A DNA stretch of 64,000 nt from Micromonospora antibiotica (GTDB taxonomy: Bacteria > Actinomycetota > Actinomycetes > Mycobacteriales > Micromonosporaceae). The stretch covers positions 1-64,000 of the forward strand of contig NZ_JAGFWR010000013.1 in the NCBI RefSeq assembly GCF_017599305.1. The letters are read 5' to 3'. Below are positions 33,387 through 42,022 of this stretch, one piece after another. The notes under the pieces were generated by a model. That model had not been told where the DNA came from and searched no databases. It saw only the letters and a program-made list of their open reading frames with translations. Numbering within the stretch: the stretch's first letter is position 1; every line of letters begins with the position of its first letter. A program made the position numbers and the translations under genes.

Positions 33387-33430
33387 CTGGGGAGACTTGT
33401 TGTCGCTGGGGCGACAAGGAGTCTCCACAA
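33387..33430. repeat. Palindromic repeat, family B, copy 2
   Basis: Related to 7535-7578 but with about four mismatches between its arms; the shared core is GAGACTTGTTGTCGC on the left and GCGACAAGGAGTCTCCACAA on the right. Like copy 1 it is followed by TCCT. It lies in a gene-free region between tRNA-Asn and the MMPL gene. Confidence 0.7.
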
Positions 33431-33591
33431 TCCTCAGGTTCGGATCGTGGATACGCGGGTCGGGGTGGTCAGAGGTCCGGGGTGGCGCAGCTCGGTGCGG
33501 GTCCCGCCGACCGCGAAAGCCCGGCGCTGCGGCGCAGTCGGGCGACGGGGTAGTGCGTCGCGCTGCGGCGTCGGCGGCTCCCGGTCGATCC

Positions 33592-33629
33592 AGCCGATCG
33601 TGCACGGCTGAGCCGATCGTGCACGGCTG
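33592..33629 (+). repeat. 19-bp tandem duplication upstream of the MMPL gene
   Basis: AGCCGATCGTGCACGGCTG occurs twice head to tail. Each unit contains CGATCG and GTGCAC and can fold AGCCG...CGGCT. It ends about 115 bp before the MMPL start; a double operator or a simple duplication are both possible. Confidence 0.6.
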
Positions 33630-33745
33630 AGTGGTGCGGATGGGCGGTTTCGGCCCCGGACGGCGTATTCGGACGGCAGGATGACAACTGTCGACCTAGA
33701 CTCCCGTTGCGTCGATTGCTGCGTCGATTGAGGGGTGGACCGGGA

Positions 33746-35872
33746 ATGGCCGGTGGGCGGAGCCGGGGCGCGGCCACGCTGATCGCCGTGGCGGTCGTGC
33801 TGGCGTGGCTGGTCGTCGGTGGGATCGCCGGGCCGTACGCGGGAAAGTTGGGCGACGTCGCGACCAACGACAACGCCTCCTTCCTGCCTGCCGACGCCGA
33901 GGCGACCCGGGCGCAGGACCTGGCCGCCGGCTTCGTCGCGGAGCCGACCACCCCCGCCCTGGTGGTCTATGCCCGCAGCACCGGCATCACCCCCGCCGAC
34001 ACCCGGCGGGCGGTCGCCGACAGCGCCCGGTTCGCCCAGGTCGACGGGGTCGTCGGGCCGCTGCCCCCACCGATCGCCAGCCAGGACGGGCAGGCCCTGC
34101 AGGTGGTGGTGCCGATCGACGACTCCGAGGGGGAGCGGATCGGCCAGGTGGTCGACGAACTGCGGAGCATCGCGGGGGGCGACCGCGACGGGCTCACCGT
34201 GGACGTCGCCGGCCCGGCCGGTCTGCTCGCCGACCTGATCGAGGTCTTCTCCGCCATCGACGGGCCACTGCTGCTGGTCACCCTGGTGGTGGTGCTGATC
34301 ATCCTGCTGATCGTCTACCGCAGCCCGGTGCTCTGGGTCTTTCCGCTGCTGGCGGCGGGGATGTCGTACGCGTTGGCGTCGGTCTTCGTCTACTCCCTGG
34401 CCAAGAACGACGTGATCAAGCTGAACGGGCAGGCCCAGGGCATCCTCACCGTGCTCGTCTTCGGCGCCGGCACCGACTACGCATTGCTGCTGATCGCCCG
34501 TTACCGGGAGGAGCTGCACCGGCACGAGCGCCCCTGGGACGCCATGCGCGCCGCCTGGCGGGGTGCCGCCCCGGCCATCGCCGCCTCCGGCGCGACCGTC
34601 ATCGTCAGCCTGCTCTGCCTGCTGTTGTCCAGCCTGAACTCCAACCGGGCGCTCGGCCCGGTCGCCGCCATCGGTATCGCCGCCACCCTGCTGGTGATGC
34701 TGACGTTCCTGCCCGCCCTGCTGGTGCTCGGCGGCCGGCGGGCGTTCTGGCCGCGTACCCCCAGGGTGGACCGGGCGGACCCACAGACCGAACACGGGCT
34801 GTGGGCCCGGATCGCCGGCTTCGTCGCCCGGCGGGCCCGGGTGGTCTGGCTGACCACCGCCGTGGTGCTGGCCCTGCTCACCCTCGGCCTCACCCAGCTC
34901 GGTGCGACCACCCTCGGCCAGTCGGAGCTGTTCACCGACCGCACCGACTCGGTCGCCGGGCAGGAGGTGATCGCCCGGCACTACCCGGCCGGCACCGGCA
35001 GCCCGGCGACCGTCTTCACCCGCCAGCAGAGCGCCGGGCAGGTCGCCCAGGTCGCGCAGGGCGTGCCCGGGGTGGCCGCCGTCCGCCCGGTGACCCGGCG
35101 TGACCAGACCGGCCCGCCGGACCCGAACGCCCCGCCCCTGGTGGTCGACGGGCGGGTGCAGCTGGAGGCGACCCTCACCGACCCGCCGGACAGCGACGCG
35201 GCCGAGCGGACCATCCGTGACCTGCGTGAGGCGGTGCACCGGGTGCCGGCCGCCGACGCCGTCGTCGGCGGGTTCACCGCGATCGACGTGGACACCTCCG
35301 ACGCGTCCACCCGGGACCGCAACGTCATCATCCCGGTCGTCCTGGCGGTGATCGCGGTCATCCTGGCGCTGCTGCTGCGGGCCCTGGTCGCGCCGGTGCT
35401 GCTGATCGCGACGGTGGTGCTGTCGTTCCTGGCCACCCTCGGCCTCTGCGCGGTGATCTTCCGCTACCTGCTGGACTTTCCCGGCGTCGACGCGTCGTTC
35501 CCGCTGTTCGCCTTCGTCTTCCTGGTCGCCCTGGGCATCGACTACAACATCTTCCTGATGAGTCGGGTCCGCGAGGAGTCGGTCCGCCGGGGCACCCGGG
35601 CGGGGGTGCTGGCCGGGCTGACCGTCACCGGCGGGGTGATCACCTCCGCCGGCATCGTGCTCGCCGCCACCTTCTCCGCGCTGGCCGTACTCCCGTTGGT
35701 GGTACTGGTCGAATTGGGTGTGGCGGTGGCCGTCGGGGTACTGCTGGACACCATCGTGGTCCGCTCGCTGCTGGTGCCCGCACTGTCGTACGACATCGGG
35801 CCGAAGGTGTGGTGGCCGAGCCGGCTGTCCCGGTCGGCGCGCAACGACACGGAGGTGCAACGTGCCCGCTGA
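33746..35872 (+). CDS. MMPL-family (RND) exporter
   Basis: A 708-residue membrane exporter from ATG 33746 (TTG at 33707 is an alternative). It has two halves, each with one N-terminal helix, an extracytoplasmic loop (TNDNASFLPADAEATRAQDL; GQSELFTDRTDSVAGQEVI) and five clustered helices. The proton-relay region GAGTDYALLLIARYREEL and its partner GIDYNIFLMSRVREESVR carry the family's D-Y pairs. MMPL proteins export lipids or small hydrophobic products. It overlaps the following FAD oxidoreductase by 11 bp, suggesting a joint role. Confidence 0.92.
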   Translation: MAGGRSRGAATLIAVAVVLAWLVVGGIAGPYAGKLGDVATNDNASFLPADAEATRAQDLAAGFVAEPTTPALVVYARSTGITPADTRRAVADSARFAQVDGVVGPLPPPIASQDGQALQVVVPIDDSEGERIGQVVDELRSIAGGDRDGLTVDVAGPAGLLADLIEVFSAIDGPLLLVTLVVVLIILLIVYRSPVLWVFPLLAAGMSYALASVFVYSLAKNDVIKLNGQAQGILTVLVFGAGTDYALLLIARYREELHRHERPWDAMRAAWRGAAPAIAASGATVIVSLLCLLLSSLNSNRALGPVAAIGIAATLLVMLTFLPALLVLGGRRAFWPRTPRVDRADPQTEHGLWARIAGFVARRARVVWLTTAVVLALLTLGLTQLGATTLGQSELFTDRTDSVAGQEVIARHYPAGTGSPATVFTRQQSAGQVAQVAQGVPGVAAVRPVTRRDQTGPPDPNAPPLVVDGRVQLEATLTDPPDSDAAERTIRDLREAVHRVPAADAVVGGFTAIDVDTSDASTRDRNVIIPVVLAVIAVILALLLRALVAPVLLIATVVLSFLATLGLCAVIFRYLLDFPGVDASFPLFAFVFLVALGIDYNIFLMSRVREESVRRGTRAGVLAGLTVTGGVITSAGIVLAATFSALAVLPLVVLVELGVAVAVGVLLDTIVVRSLLVPALSYDIGPKVWWPSRLSRSARNDTEVQRAR

Positions 35873-37103
35873 GACGGACGTGGTGATCGTCGGCGGTGGA
35901 CTCGCCGGGCTGGCGGTCGCCCGCCGGCTGCACCGGGCCGGGGTGCCCTGGCGGCTGCTGGAGGCCGGCGACCGGATCGGCGGCCGGGTCGCCACCGACA
36001 CCGTCGACGGCTACCTGCTCGACCGGGGCTTCCAGGTGCTCAACACCGCGTACCCGAGGCTCGGCACCCTGCTCGACCTGGGCACCCTCGACCTCGGGTG
36101 GTTCACCTCCGGGGTGCTGGTCCGCCGCGGCGACCGGCTCGACCGGCTGGTCCACCCGCTGCGCGAACCCGGCGGCGCACCCGCCACCGCGCTCGCCGGC
36201 ATCGGTTCGCTGGCCGACCGGCTGCGCTTCGCCGCCCTCGCGACCGGTTGCGCCACCCTGCCGGCGCACCGGCTGCTGACCGCGCCGGAGACCACCAGCG
36301 AGGCGGCGCTGCGCCGGGCCGGCCTGTCCGACACCATCATCGAGGAGCTGATCCGGCCGTTCCTGTCCGGCGTCCTCATCGACCGGGAACTGGAAACCTC
36401 CAGCCGCGTGCTGGCGATGATCCTGCGGTCCTTCGTCCGGGGCCGCATCGGCCTCCCCGCCCGGGGGATGGCCGCGCTGCCACAGGCCGTCGCCGCCCCG
36501 CTGCCCGCCGACCTGATCACCTGCGACACCCCGGTCACCTCGGTCGCCCCCGGCCGGGTCCGCACCCCGGACGGTGAGATCGCCTGCCGCGCCGTCGTGG
36601 TCGCCGCCGACCCGACGGCCGCGACCACGCTGCTACCCACCCTGCCCCGGGTACGCACCCACAGCTACACCACCTACTACCACAGCGCCCCCGAGGCGCC
36701 GCTCGACGAACCGATCCTGCTCGTCGACGGCGACCGGCGGGAACTCGTCGCCAACACGGTGGTGGTCAGCCGGGCCGTCCCGTCGTACGCCCCGGCCGGG
36801 CGGCACCTGGTGGCGACCTCCGTGGTCGGCCCCGACGCCCCGCCCGAGCCGACGGTCCGGGCCGAACTGGACCGGCTCTACGGATGCTCCACAGCGGACT
36901 GGGACCACCTGACCACCGTGTCGGTGCCGCACGCCCTGCCCGCCGCACCACCGCCGCAGGGACGGCTGCGTAAGCCGGTGGCGCTCGGCGGGGGGATCTT
37001 CGTGGCCGGTGACCACCGGGACAGTCCGTCCATCCAGGGTGCCCTGGCCAGCGGCTGGCGTACGGCCGGGGCGGTGCTCACGGAACTGCGCGCGGCGGGC
37101 TGA
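35862..37103 (+). CDS. FAD-dependent amine-oxidase/desaturase-like oxidoreductase
   Basis: A 413-residue flavoprotein; GTG at 35862 has GGAGGTG immediately upstream inside the MMPL gene. The dinucleotide-binding site VVIVGGGLAGLAVARRL, the GGRV motif (GDRIGGRVATDTVDGYLLDRG) and the C-terminal GGGIFVAGDHRDSPSIQGALASGWRTA are complete. It resembles protoporphyrinogen-oxidase/phytoene-desaturase-like NAD(P)-binding proteins. The substrate is unknown; coupling to an MMPL exporter hints at modification of an exported lipid or pigment. Confidence 0.9.
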   Translation: MPAETDVVIVGGGLAGLAVARRLHRAGVPWRLLEAGDRIGGRVATDTVDGYLLDRGFQVLNTAYPRLGTLLDLGTLDLGWFTSGVLVRRGDRLDRLVHPLREPGGAPATALAGIGSLADRLRFAALATGCATLPAHRLLTAPETTSEAALRRAGLSDTIIEELIRPFLSGVLIDRELETSSRVLAMILRSFVRGRIGLPARGMAALPQAVAAPLPADLITCDTPVTSVAPGRVRTPDGEIACRAVVVAADPTAATTLLPTLPRVRTHSYTTYYHSAPEAPLDEPILLVDGDRRELVANTVVVSRAVPSYAPAGRHLVATSVVGPDAPPEPTVRAELDRLYGCSTADWDHLTTVSVPHALPAAPPPQGRLRKPVALGGGIFVAGDHRDSPSIQGALASGWRTAGAVLTELRAAG

Positions 37104-37258
37104 TCCGCAGGCTCGCGCAACACCGGTTCGGGTGCGTCCGGATCGACTGCTGACTGTTATTCTCGCGTTGCCCATCGTGCCGGGCGGTGACTTCTCGTCC
37201 TACCGGTTCGGGTGCTGGCAGGTGGTCTGGCGGGCAGGTTATGATCCGGCGCGGTATC

Positions 37259-37335
37259 GGGGCGGTAGCTCAGCGGGTTAGAGCAGGGGACTCATAATCC
37301 CTCGGTCGCGGGTTCGAGCCCCGCCCGCCCCACCA
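37259..37335 (+). tRNA. tRNA with CAT anticodon (elongator Met or Ile2)
   Basis: Acceptor GGGGCGG pairs with CCGCCCC; D arm GCTC...GAGC; anticodon loop CTCATAA with CAT at 37293-37295; T loop TTCGAGC; discriminator A; CCA encoded at 37333-37335. CAT may be elongator Met or a lysidine-modified Ile tRNA. The GGGGACTCATAATCCCT anticodon arm is compatible with either, so I do not decide. Not initiator-like, since the acceptor's first pair is G-C. Confidence 0.9.
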
Positions 37336-37393
37336 GCGCAGACATGGTCAGTCGGTGCTCTGCCGGTGCCCGCGTACCCGGGGTTGTCCAGGT

Positions 37394-38263
37394 TCATCCG
37401 TTACGGGCGGCAGGGCCGGCGTCGGGGCGCGTCGGGTCGGTCCGTTCTGTGCCGTCGTGGCCGTTCTGCTGGGCGGCACGCTGTGCGGCGTGCATCTCCC
37501 AGGGCGCCTGGGGCAGCACGCGGCCGGTTTCGAGCAGTGACTTCAGGTTGGCCATGACCGCGGGCCAGCCGGCGGAGACGGCCTCGAAGTCGTCGTCGGA
37601 CGGCAGGTTCACGTGCGTGACGGTCAGCCGGACGATGTCCCGGTGCGGTTCGATGAGGAAGGTGACCGTGGAGGCGTCCGGCCCGGCTTCGGCGTCGACG
37701 TCGCCGAAGGTCATCACCAGCCGGGTCGGCGGGGTCGCTTCGAGGATCGTGCCGCCGCCGTCGGCGATGCCCGAGCCGTCGGTGCGTTGGTGTTCCCACC
37801 GGGAGCCGGGCCGCCAGTCGGAGACGTTGCGGTGGCCCCAGTAGGTGCCGGTCAGGTCGGCATCGGTCAACGCCTCCCAGACCCGTTCCGGGGTGGCGTG
37901 GATGTAGGTCACGTAAACGAACGTGGGTCTGGTGACGTTCATCTGCGGCTCCTCTGCCTGTCGGCGGATCCCGTCGAGCACCCGCAGTCGAGGTTCCTCG
38001 AAGGCGGCGATCCAGCGTTGCGGCAATTCGTGGATGGGGACGGGGTTGAGATAGTGCCACTTCTCCCGGCCTCGCCGGACGGCGTTGACCAGGTTGGCCT
38101 CCTGCAACACGCCGAGGTGCTGCGTCACCGACTGCCGGGTCATGGCCAGCTGGGCACAGAGTTGGCCCAGGGTCTGACCGTCTTCCCGGCGAAGGCTGTC
38201 GAGCAGGCGGCGGCGGGTCGGGTCGGCGAGCGCCTTGAACACCTTGTCCATGTCACCGGCCAT
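37394..38263 (-). CDS. ArsR-family HTH fused to an SRPBCC (AHSA1-type) domain
   Basis: A 289-residue protein. Residues about 5-90 are an ArsR winged helix (VFKALADPTRRRLLDSLRRE, LCAQLAMTRQSVTQHLGVLQ), and about 115-265 an SRPBCC/START-like ligand pocket (FVYVTYIHATPERVWEALTD, WEHQRTDGSGIADGGGTILE, LVMTFGDVDAEAG). There is no cysteine metal site, so it probably senses a hydrophobic ligand. The start at 38263 is six bases after a -10 hexamer, implying a leaderless message; ATG 38251 is an alternative. The tail after about 265 is disordered. Confidence 0.9.
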   Translation of the reverse strand: MAGDMDKVFKALADPTRRRLLDSLRREDGQTLGQLCAQLAMTRQSVTQHLGVLQEANLVNAVRRGREKWHYLNPVPIHELPQRWIAAFEEPRLRVLDGIRRQAEEPQMNVTRPTFVYVTYIHATPERVWEALTDADLTGTYWGHRNVSDWRPGSRWEHQRTDGSGIADGGGTILEATPPTRLVMTFGDVDAEAGPDASTVTFLIEPHRDIVRLTVTHVNLPSDDDFEAVSAGWPAVMANLKSLLETGRVLPQAPWEMHAAQRAAQQNGHDGTERTDPTRPDAGPAARNG

Positions 38264-38270
38264 GACCAGG

Positions 38271-38301
38271 ATTATGCAGGCATCTGCCTGCCTAATGTCA
38301 A
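38271..38301 (-). promoter_or_regulatory. Promoter with embedded palindromic operator (ArsR autoregulation)
   Basis: On the minus strand TTGACA (38301-38296) and CATAAT (38276-38271) frame the perfect dyad GCAGGCA-GA-TGCCTGC (38291-38276). The 19-base spacer is long. The -10 is followed directly by the gene start, so a bound repressor would block RNA polymerase. Confidence 0.65.
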
Positions 38302-38393
38302 GCGCTCTGCCCGGGGGTGTACTGGCGGATGATCGTGATCGTTCGGCTGCGATTTCGCACCCTGCCCGACCGGGCCTTGCCCAGCAGCCACAA

Positions 38394-38556
38394 CGGCCCT
38401 CCGAAATGGCTTCCGGAGGGCCGCCGCGCGCGCTGTGGAGGCACTGAGGCCGGCAGAGGCGGGGGACCGACGAAGGCAGGGGGTCGGCGAAGGCGGGGGG
38501 TCGGCGAAGGCCGGGAGCGGGCAAAAGCAAAGGCAGGGAGTACACGCCTCCCTGCC
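38394..38556. repeat. Two hairpins and a short tandem repeat between the ArsR and rox genes
   Basis: A ten-base stem (CGGCCCTCCG...CGGAGGGCCG, 38394-38423), then about three units of GGGGGTCGGCGAAGGC (38465-38520), then a nine-base stem (GGCAGGGAG...CTCCCTGCC, 38532-38556). They could insulate the divergent genes or act in a longer rox leader. Confidence 0.55.
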
Positions 38557-38579
38557 ACTTCTAACGTATATCGCACCCC

Positions 38580-38599
38580 GGGGCTTGTGGCAAGACCCC
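38580..38599 (+). promoter_or_regulatory. Rifamycin-associated element (RAE)-like inverted repeat
   Basis: GGGGCTTG, four bases (TGGC), then AAGACCCC: close to the RAE, a 19-bp inverted repeat of about the form GGGGCTTGCGGCAAGGCCC that lies upstream of rifamycin-inactivating and helR-type genes in actinobacteria (consensus from memory). It sits 113 bp before the rox start. A weak -10, CAGAAT, is at 38610-38615. Confidence 0.65.
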
Positions 38600-38711
38600 G
38601 GTGCTGGTGCAGAATCTCCACTCGACGCCAGAACCTGGCGAAATCTGTGATTCGCGAAGCATGTGTTGGTATCGACGCAGCGGGCGGCGCGAACAACCGA
38701 ACGGGGATTCC

Positions 38712-40154
38712 ATGATCGACGTCATCGTCGTGGGCGGCGGACCGACCGGCCTGATGCTGGCCACGGAGCTGCGGCTGCACGACGTACGGGTGGTGGTGCT
38801 GGAGCGCGACGCCGAACCGACAAGCGTGGTGCGCTCGCTCGGCATGCACGTACGCAGCATCGAGGTCCTCGACCAGCGGGGCCTGCTGGAGCGGTTCCTC
38901 GCCCACGGCAAACAGTTCCAGTTCGGCGGCTACTTCGCCGGTATCGCCAAGGAGTGGCCGTCGCGGATGGACACCGCGCACGGCTACATCCTCGGCATCC
39001 CGCAGCCGGTCACCGAGCGGCTGCTGACCGAGCACGCCACCGGGGTCGGCGTCGAGATCCGGCGGGGCACCGAACTGGTCGGGCTGAGCCAGGACGCCGA
39101 CGCGGTGACCGCCGAGCTGGCCGACGGCACCCGCCTGCGTACCCGCTATCTCGTCGGCTGCGACGGCGGTCGCAGCACCGTTCGCAAGCTGCTGGGTGTC
39201 GGCTTTCCCGGTGAGCCCACCCGGAACGAGACGCTGCTGGGCGTGATGGAGCTGACCGCGCCGCACGACGAGGTCGTCGCGGTGATGACCCGGGTACGCA
39301 GGACGCAGCTGCGGTTCGGGGTCGGCCCGGTCGGGGACGGCGAGGGGCTGTACCGCGTCGTCGTACCCGCCGCGGGGGTGAGCGAGGACCGGGCGGTCCC
39401 CCCGACCATCGAGGACTTCCGGCAGCAGTTGCAGGCGACCGCCGGCACCGACTTCGGGGTGCACTCGCCCCGCTGGCTGTCCCGCTTCGGCGACGCCACC
39501 CGGCTGGCCGACCGGTACCGGGTCGACCGGGTGCTGCTGGCCGGCGACGCGGCGCACGTGCACCCGCCGCTGGGCGGACAGGGGCTCAACCTCGGTATCC
39601 AGGACGCGTTCAACCTGGGCTGGAAGCTGGCCGCACAGGTCGCCGGCTGGGCACCGGACGCGCTGCTGGACACGTACCAGGCCGAGCGCCGGCCGGTGGC
39701 GGCGGACGTGCTGGACAACACCCGCGCGCAGACCGAGCTGATGGCGCTGGAGGCGGGCCCGCAGGCGGTGCGGAAGCTGGTGGCGGAGCTGATGGACTTC
39801 GAGGAGGTCAACCGGTACCTGATCGAGAAGATCACCGCGATCTCGGTCCGGTACGACCTCGGTGCGGGCCACGACCTGCTCGGCCGGCGGCTGCGCGACG
39901 TGGGCCTGAAGCGGGGACGCCTCTACGGGCTGATGCACCAGGGGCGGGGGCTGCTGCTGGATCAGACCGGCGGGCTCTCGGTGGCGGGCTGGGCGGACCG
40001 GGTCGACCGGGTCGTCGACGTCAGCGAGGAACTGGATGTGCCCGCGCTGCTGCTGCGCCCGGACGGACACGTGGCGTGGGTCGGCGACGACCAGCAGGAA
40101 CTGCGTGCCGAACTGGCCCGGTGGTTCGGGTCCGCCACCGCTCACGCATCGTGA
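38712..40154 (+). CDS. rox: Rifampicin monooxygenase (class A flavoprotein)
   Basis: A 480-residue FAD-dependent monooxygenase very close in sequence to actinobacterial Rox. It opens IDVIVVGGGPTGLMLATELR, then MHVRSIEVLDQRGLLERFLA, LVGCDGGRSTVRKLLGVGFP and VLLAGDAAHVHPPLGGQGLN, with a C-terminal thioredoxin-like domain ending HVAWVGDD. Rox hydroxylates rifamycins at the naphthoquinone, which linearises and inactivates them. The upstream RAE-like element supports the assignment and suggests induction by rifamycins. It converges on a drug-efflux gene with a 13-bp overlap. Confidence 0.92.
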   Translation: MIDVIVVGGGPTGLMLATELRLHDVRVVVLERDAEPTSVVRSLGMHVRSIEVLDQRGLLERFLAHGKQFQFGGYFAGIAKEWPSRMDTAHGYILGIPQPVTERLLTEHATGVGVEIRRGTELVGLSQDADAVTAELADGTRLRTRYLVGCDGGRSTVRKLLGVGFPGEPTRNETLLGVMELTAPHDEVVAVMTRVRRTQLRFGVGPVGDGEGLYRVVVPAAGVSEDRAVPPTIEDFRQQLQATAGTDFGVHSPRWLSRFGDATRLADRYRVDRVLLAGDAAHVHPPLGGQGLNLGIQDAFNLGWKLAAQVAGWAPDALLDTYQAERRPVAADVLDNTRAQTELMALEAGPQAVRKLVAELMDFEEVNRYLIEKITAISVRYDLGAGHDLLGRRLRDVGLKRGRLYGLMHQGRGLLLDQTGGLSVAGWADRVDRVVDVSEELDVPALLLRPDGHVAWVGDDQQELRAELARWFGSATAHAS

Positions 40155-41752
40155 GTCGGCTCGGTGTGGGTGAAGAACTGCACCACCACGAAGCCGAGCA
40201 CCAACGCGGCGGCCGGCAGGAAGATGCTCGTGCCCATCGCCTCGGCGAATGATCCGCGCAGCACCTCGGGCAGCGGCCCGGTGGACTGGGCGGCGGCCCC
40301 CGCCGACACCGTGCCGCCGGACTGCCCGAACCTGCTCTCGACCTGGTGCTGCATGAGTACGCCGACGGCGGCGCTGCCCAACACGGCACCGACCTGACGG
40401 GTGGTGTTGTAGACACCGGAACCGGCGCCGGCCAGCCGCAGCGGAATGTTGCGGTTGGCCGTCGCCGTCAACGGCCCCCAGATGAACGCGTTGCCGACAC
40501 CGACCAGGGCGAGCGGTGCCAGGACGGTGCCCACCCGGGTGTCGTCCCCGGTCACCAGACCCAGCCAGAAGAGGGCGCCGGCGTTGGTGGCGAAACCGAA
40601 CCCGGTCAGGTAGCGGGGGTGTACCCGGTCGGCCAGCTTGCCCGCCGGCAGCGCCAGCGCCCCGGCGAGGACGGCCAGGGGGATCAGGAGCGCCGCCGAC
40701 CCGGTGGGGCTCAGGCCCATCGATTTCTGCGCGAACAGCATCAGCGGGACGGCCATGCCGGTGATCGAGAAACCCATGCAGGCGACGGCCACGTTGGACA
40801 GGGCGAAGTTGCGGTCCCGGAACAGCGCCAGCGTCATCAGCGGGTGGGCCGCCCGGGTCTGCCACCACACGAACAGCAGCAGGGTGGCGACGCCGGTGCC
40901 GATCAGGCTCCACACCGTGATCGGCACCGGACCCACCTCACGCACGAGCCCCCAGTCGTACCGTTGCCCCTGCTGGAGCCCGAACGCCACCAGGAACAGC
41001 CCGACCCCGCTCAGCGCGATGCCCGGGTAGTCGACCCGCTGCCGGTGGGTCGGCAGCGTCGGCACCAGCACCGTCGCGGCGACGAAGGCGGCCACGCCCA
41101 GCGGAAGGTTGATGAAGAACACCCACTGCCAGCCGAGCCCGTCGACGAGGAGGCCACCCGCCAACGGCCCGACCAGGATCGCCACCCCCGCCACCGAACC
41201 CCACACCGCCATGGCGGTGCCGCGCTGCTGCCGGGGGAAGGTGCGGGTGATCACGGCCATCGTCTGCGGCGCCATCAGCGCCGCGCCGAGGCCCTGGACC
41301 ACCCGCGCGGCGATCAGCACCTCCGCGGTGGGTGACAGCCCGCACCACACCGAGGCGGCGGTGAACAGCAGCAGACCGAGCAGGTACGGGCGCTTGGGGC
41401 CGAACATGTCACCGAGTTGGCCGGCCAGCAGCAGCGGCACCACGTAGGCCAGCAGGTAGCCGCTGGTGACCCAGACGACCGCGTTGAGGTCGGTCTCGAG
41501 GTCCACCCAGATGGCGTCGGCGGCCACCGAGACGATGGTGGAGTCCAGCAGGATCATGAAGATGCCCGCCAGCATCGCCCACAGCGCCGGCCAGGGGCGG
41601 TAGCCGGGGGGCAGCCCCGACGTGTCGTCCGGCGTGGGCGTCGGCCCGGTGGTCGGCCCGGGGTCGGCTGCCCGGTCGGGTTGCCGGCCGACCGGTGCCC
41701 CGCCGGCGACGTCCGGCCGCGCCTGCCGTCCGGCTACCTGATCGTGGTCCAT
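40142..41752 (-). CDS. DHA2-type (EmrB/QacA-like) MFS drug exporter
   Basis: A 536-residue, 14-helix proton antiporter with a disordered 45-residue N-tail. Motif A is GQLGDMFGPKRPYLLG; the motif-B-like segment is ARVVQGLGAALMAPQTMAVI; motif C-type GPLAGGLLVDGLGWQWVFFI follows, and a central loop lies between helices 6 and 7. GGAGG precedes the ATG. Its 3' end overlaps rox head-on. It may export rifamycin-like drugs or the product of the biosynthetic genes to the right; the first 270 bp upstream hold nothing else. Confidence 0.93.
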   Translation of the reverse strand: MDHDQVAGRQARPDVAGGAPVGRQPDRAADPGPTTGPTPTPDDTSGLPPGYRPWPALWAMLAGIFMILLDSTIVSVAADAIWVDLETDLNAVVWVTSGYLLAYVVPLLLAGQLGDMFGPKRPYLLGLLLFTAASVWCGLSPTAEVLIAARVVQGLGAALMAPQTMAVITRTFPRQQRGTAMAVWGSVAGVAILVGPLAGGLLVDGLGWQWVFFINLPLGVAAFVAATVLVPTLPTHRQRVDYPGIALSGVGLFLVAFGLQQGQRYDWGLVREVGPVPITVWSLIGTGVATLLLFVWWQTRAAHPLMTLALFRDRNFALSNVAVACMGFSITGMAVPLMLFAQKSMGLSPTGSAALLIPLAVLAGALALPAGKLADRVHPRYLTGFGFATNAGALFWLGLVTGDDTRVGTVLAPLALVGVGNAFIWGPLTATANRNIPLRLAGAGSGVYNTTRQVGAVLGSAAVGVLMQHQVESRFGQSGGTVSAGAAAQSTGPLPEVLRGSFAEAMGTSIFLPAAALVLGFVVVQFFTHTEPTHDA

Positions 41753-42022
41753 ATGGGCCTCCAGTGGTGACTGTCATCGCTGCCGGGAGGTCGGCTGCCG
41801 CGGCCGGGCCCGATGACGGCAACCGGCGGGCCGCCGGGTGCCACCGACCGACGGTCGGCCGGAGCCGCCCGGGCCGGCCGTTTCCGCAGCACGTTGGGGG
41901 CCGGCCCGGCCGGTCGCCCCCGCCGCACGGCACGTCCGCCACCGCAGGCTCCCACAGCCGGTGGCCCCGCGACCACGACCACGACGCCGTGTGTCGGTGC
42001 GGGCCGGTGCGGTCGGTCATGG

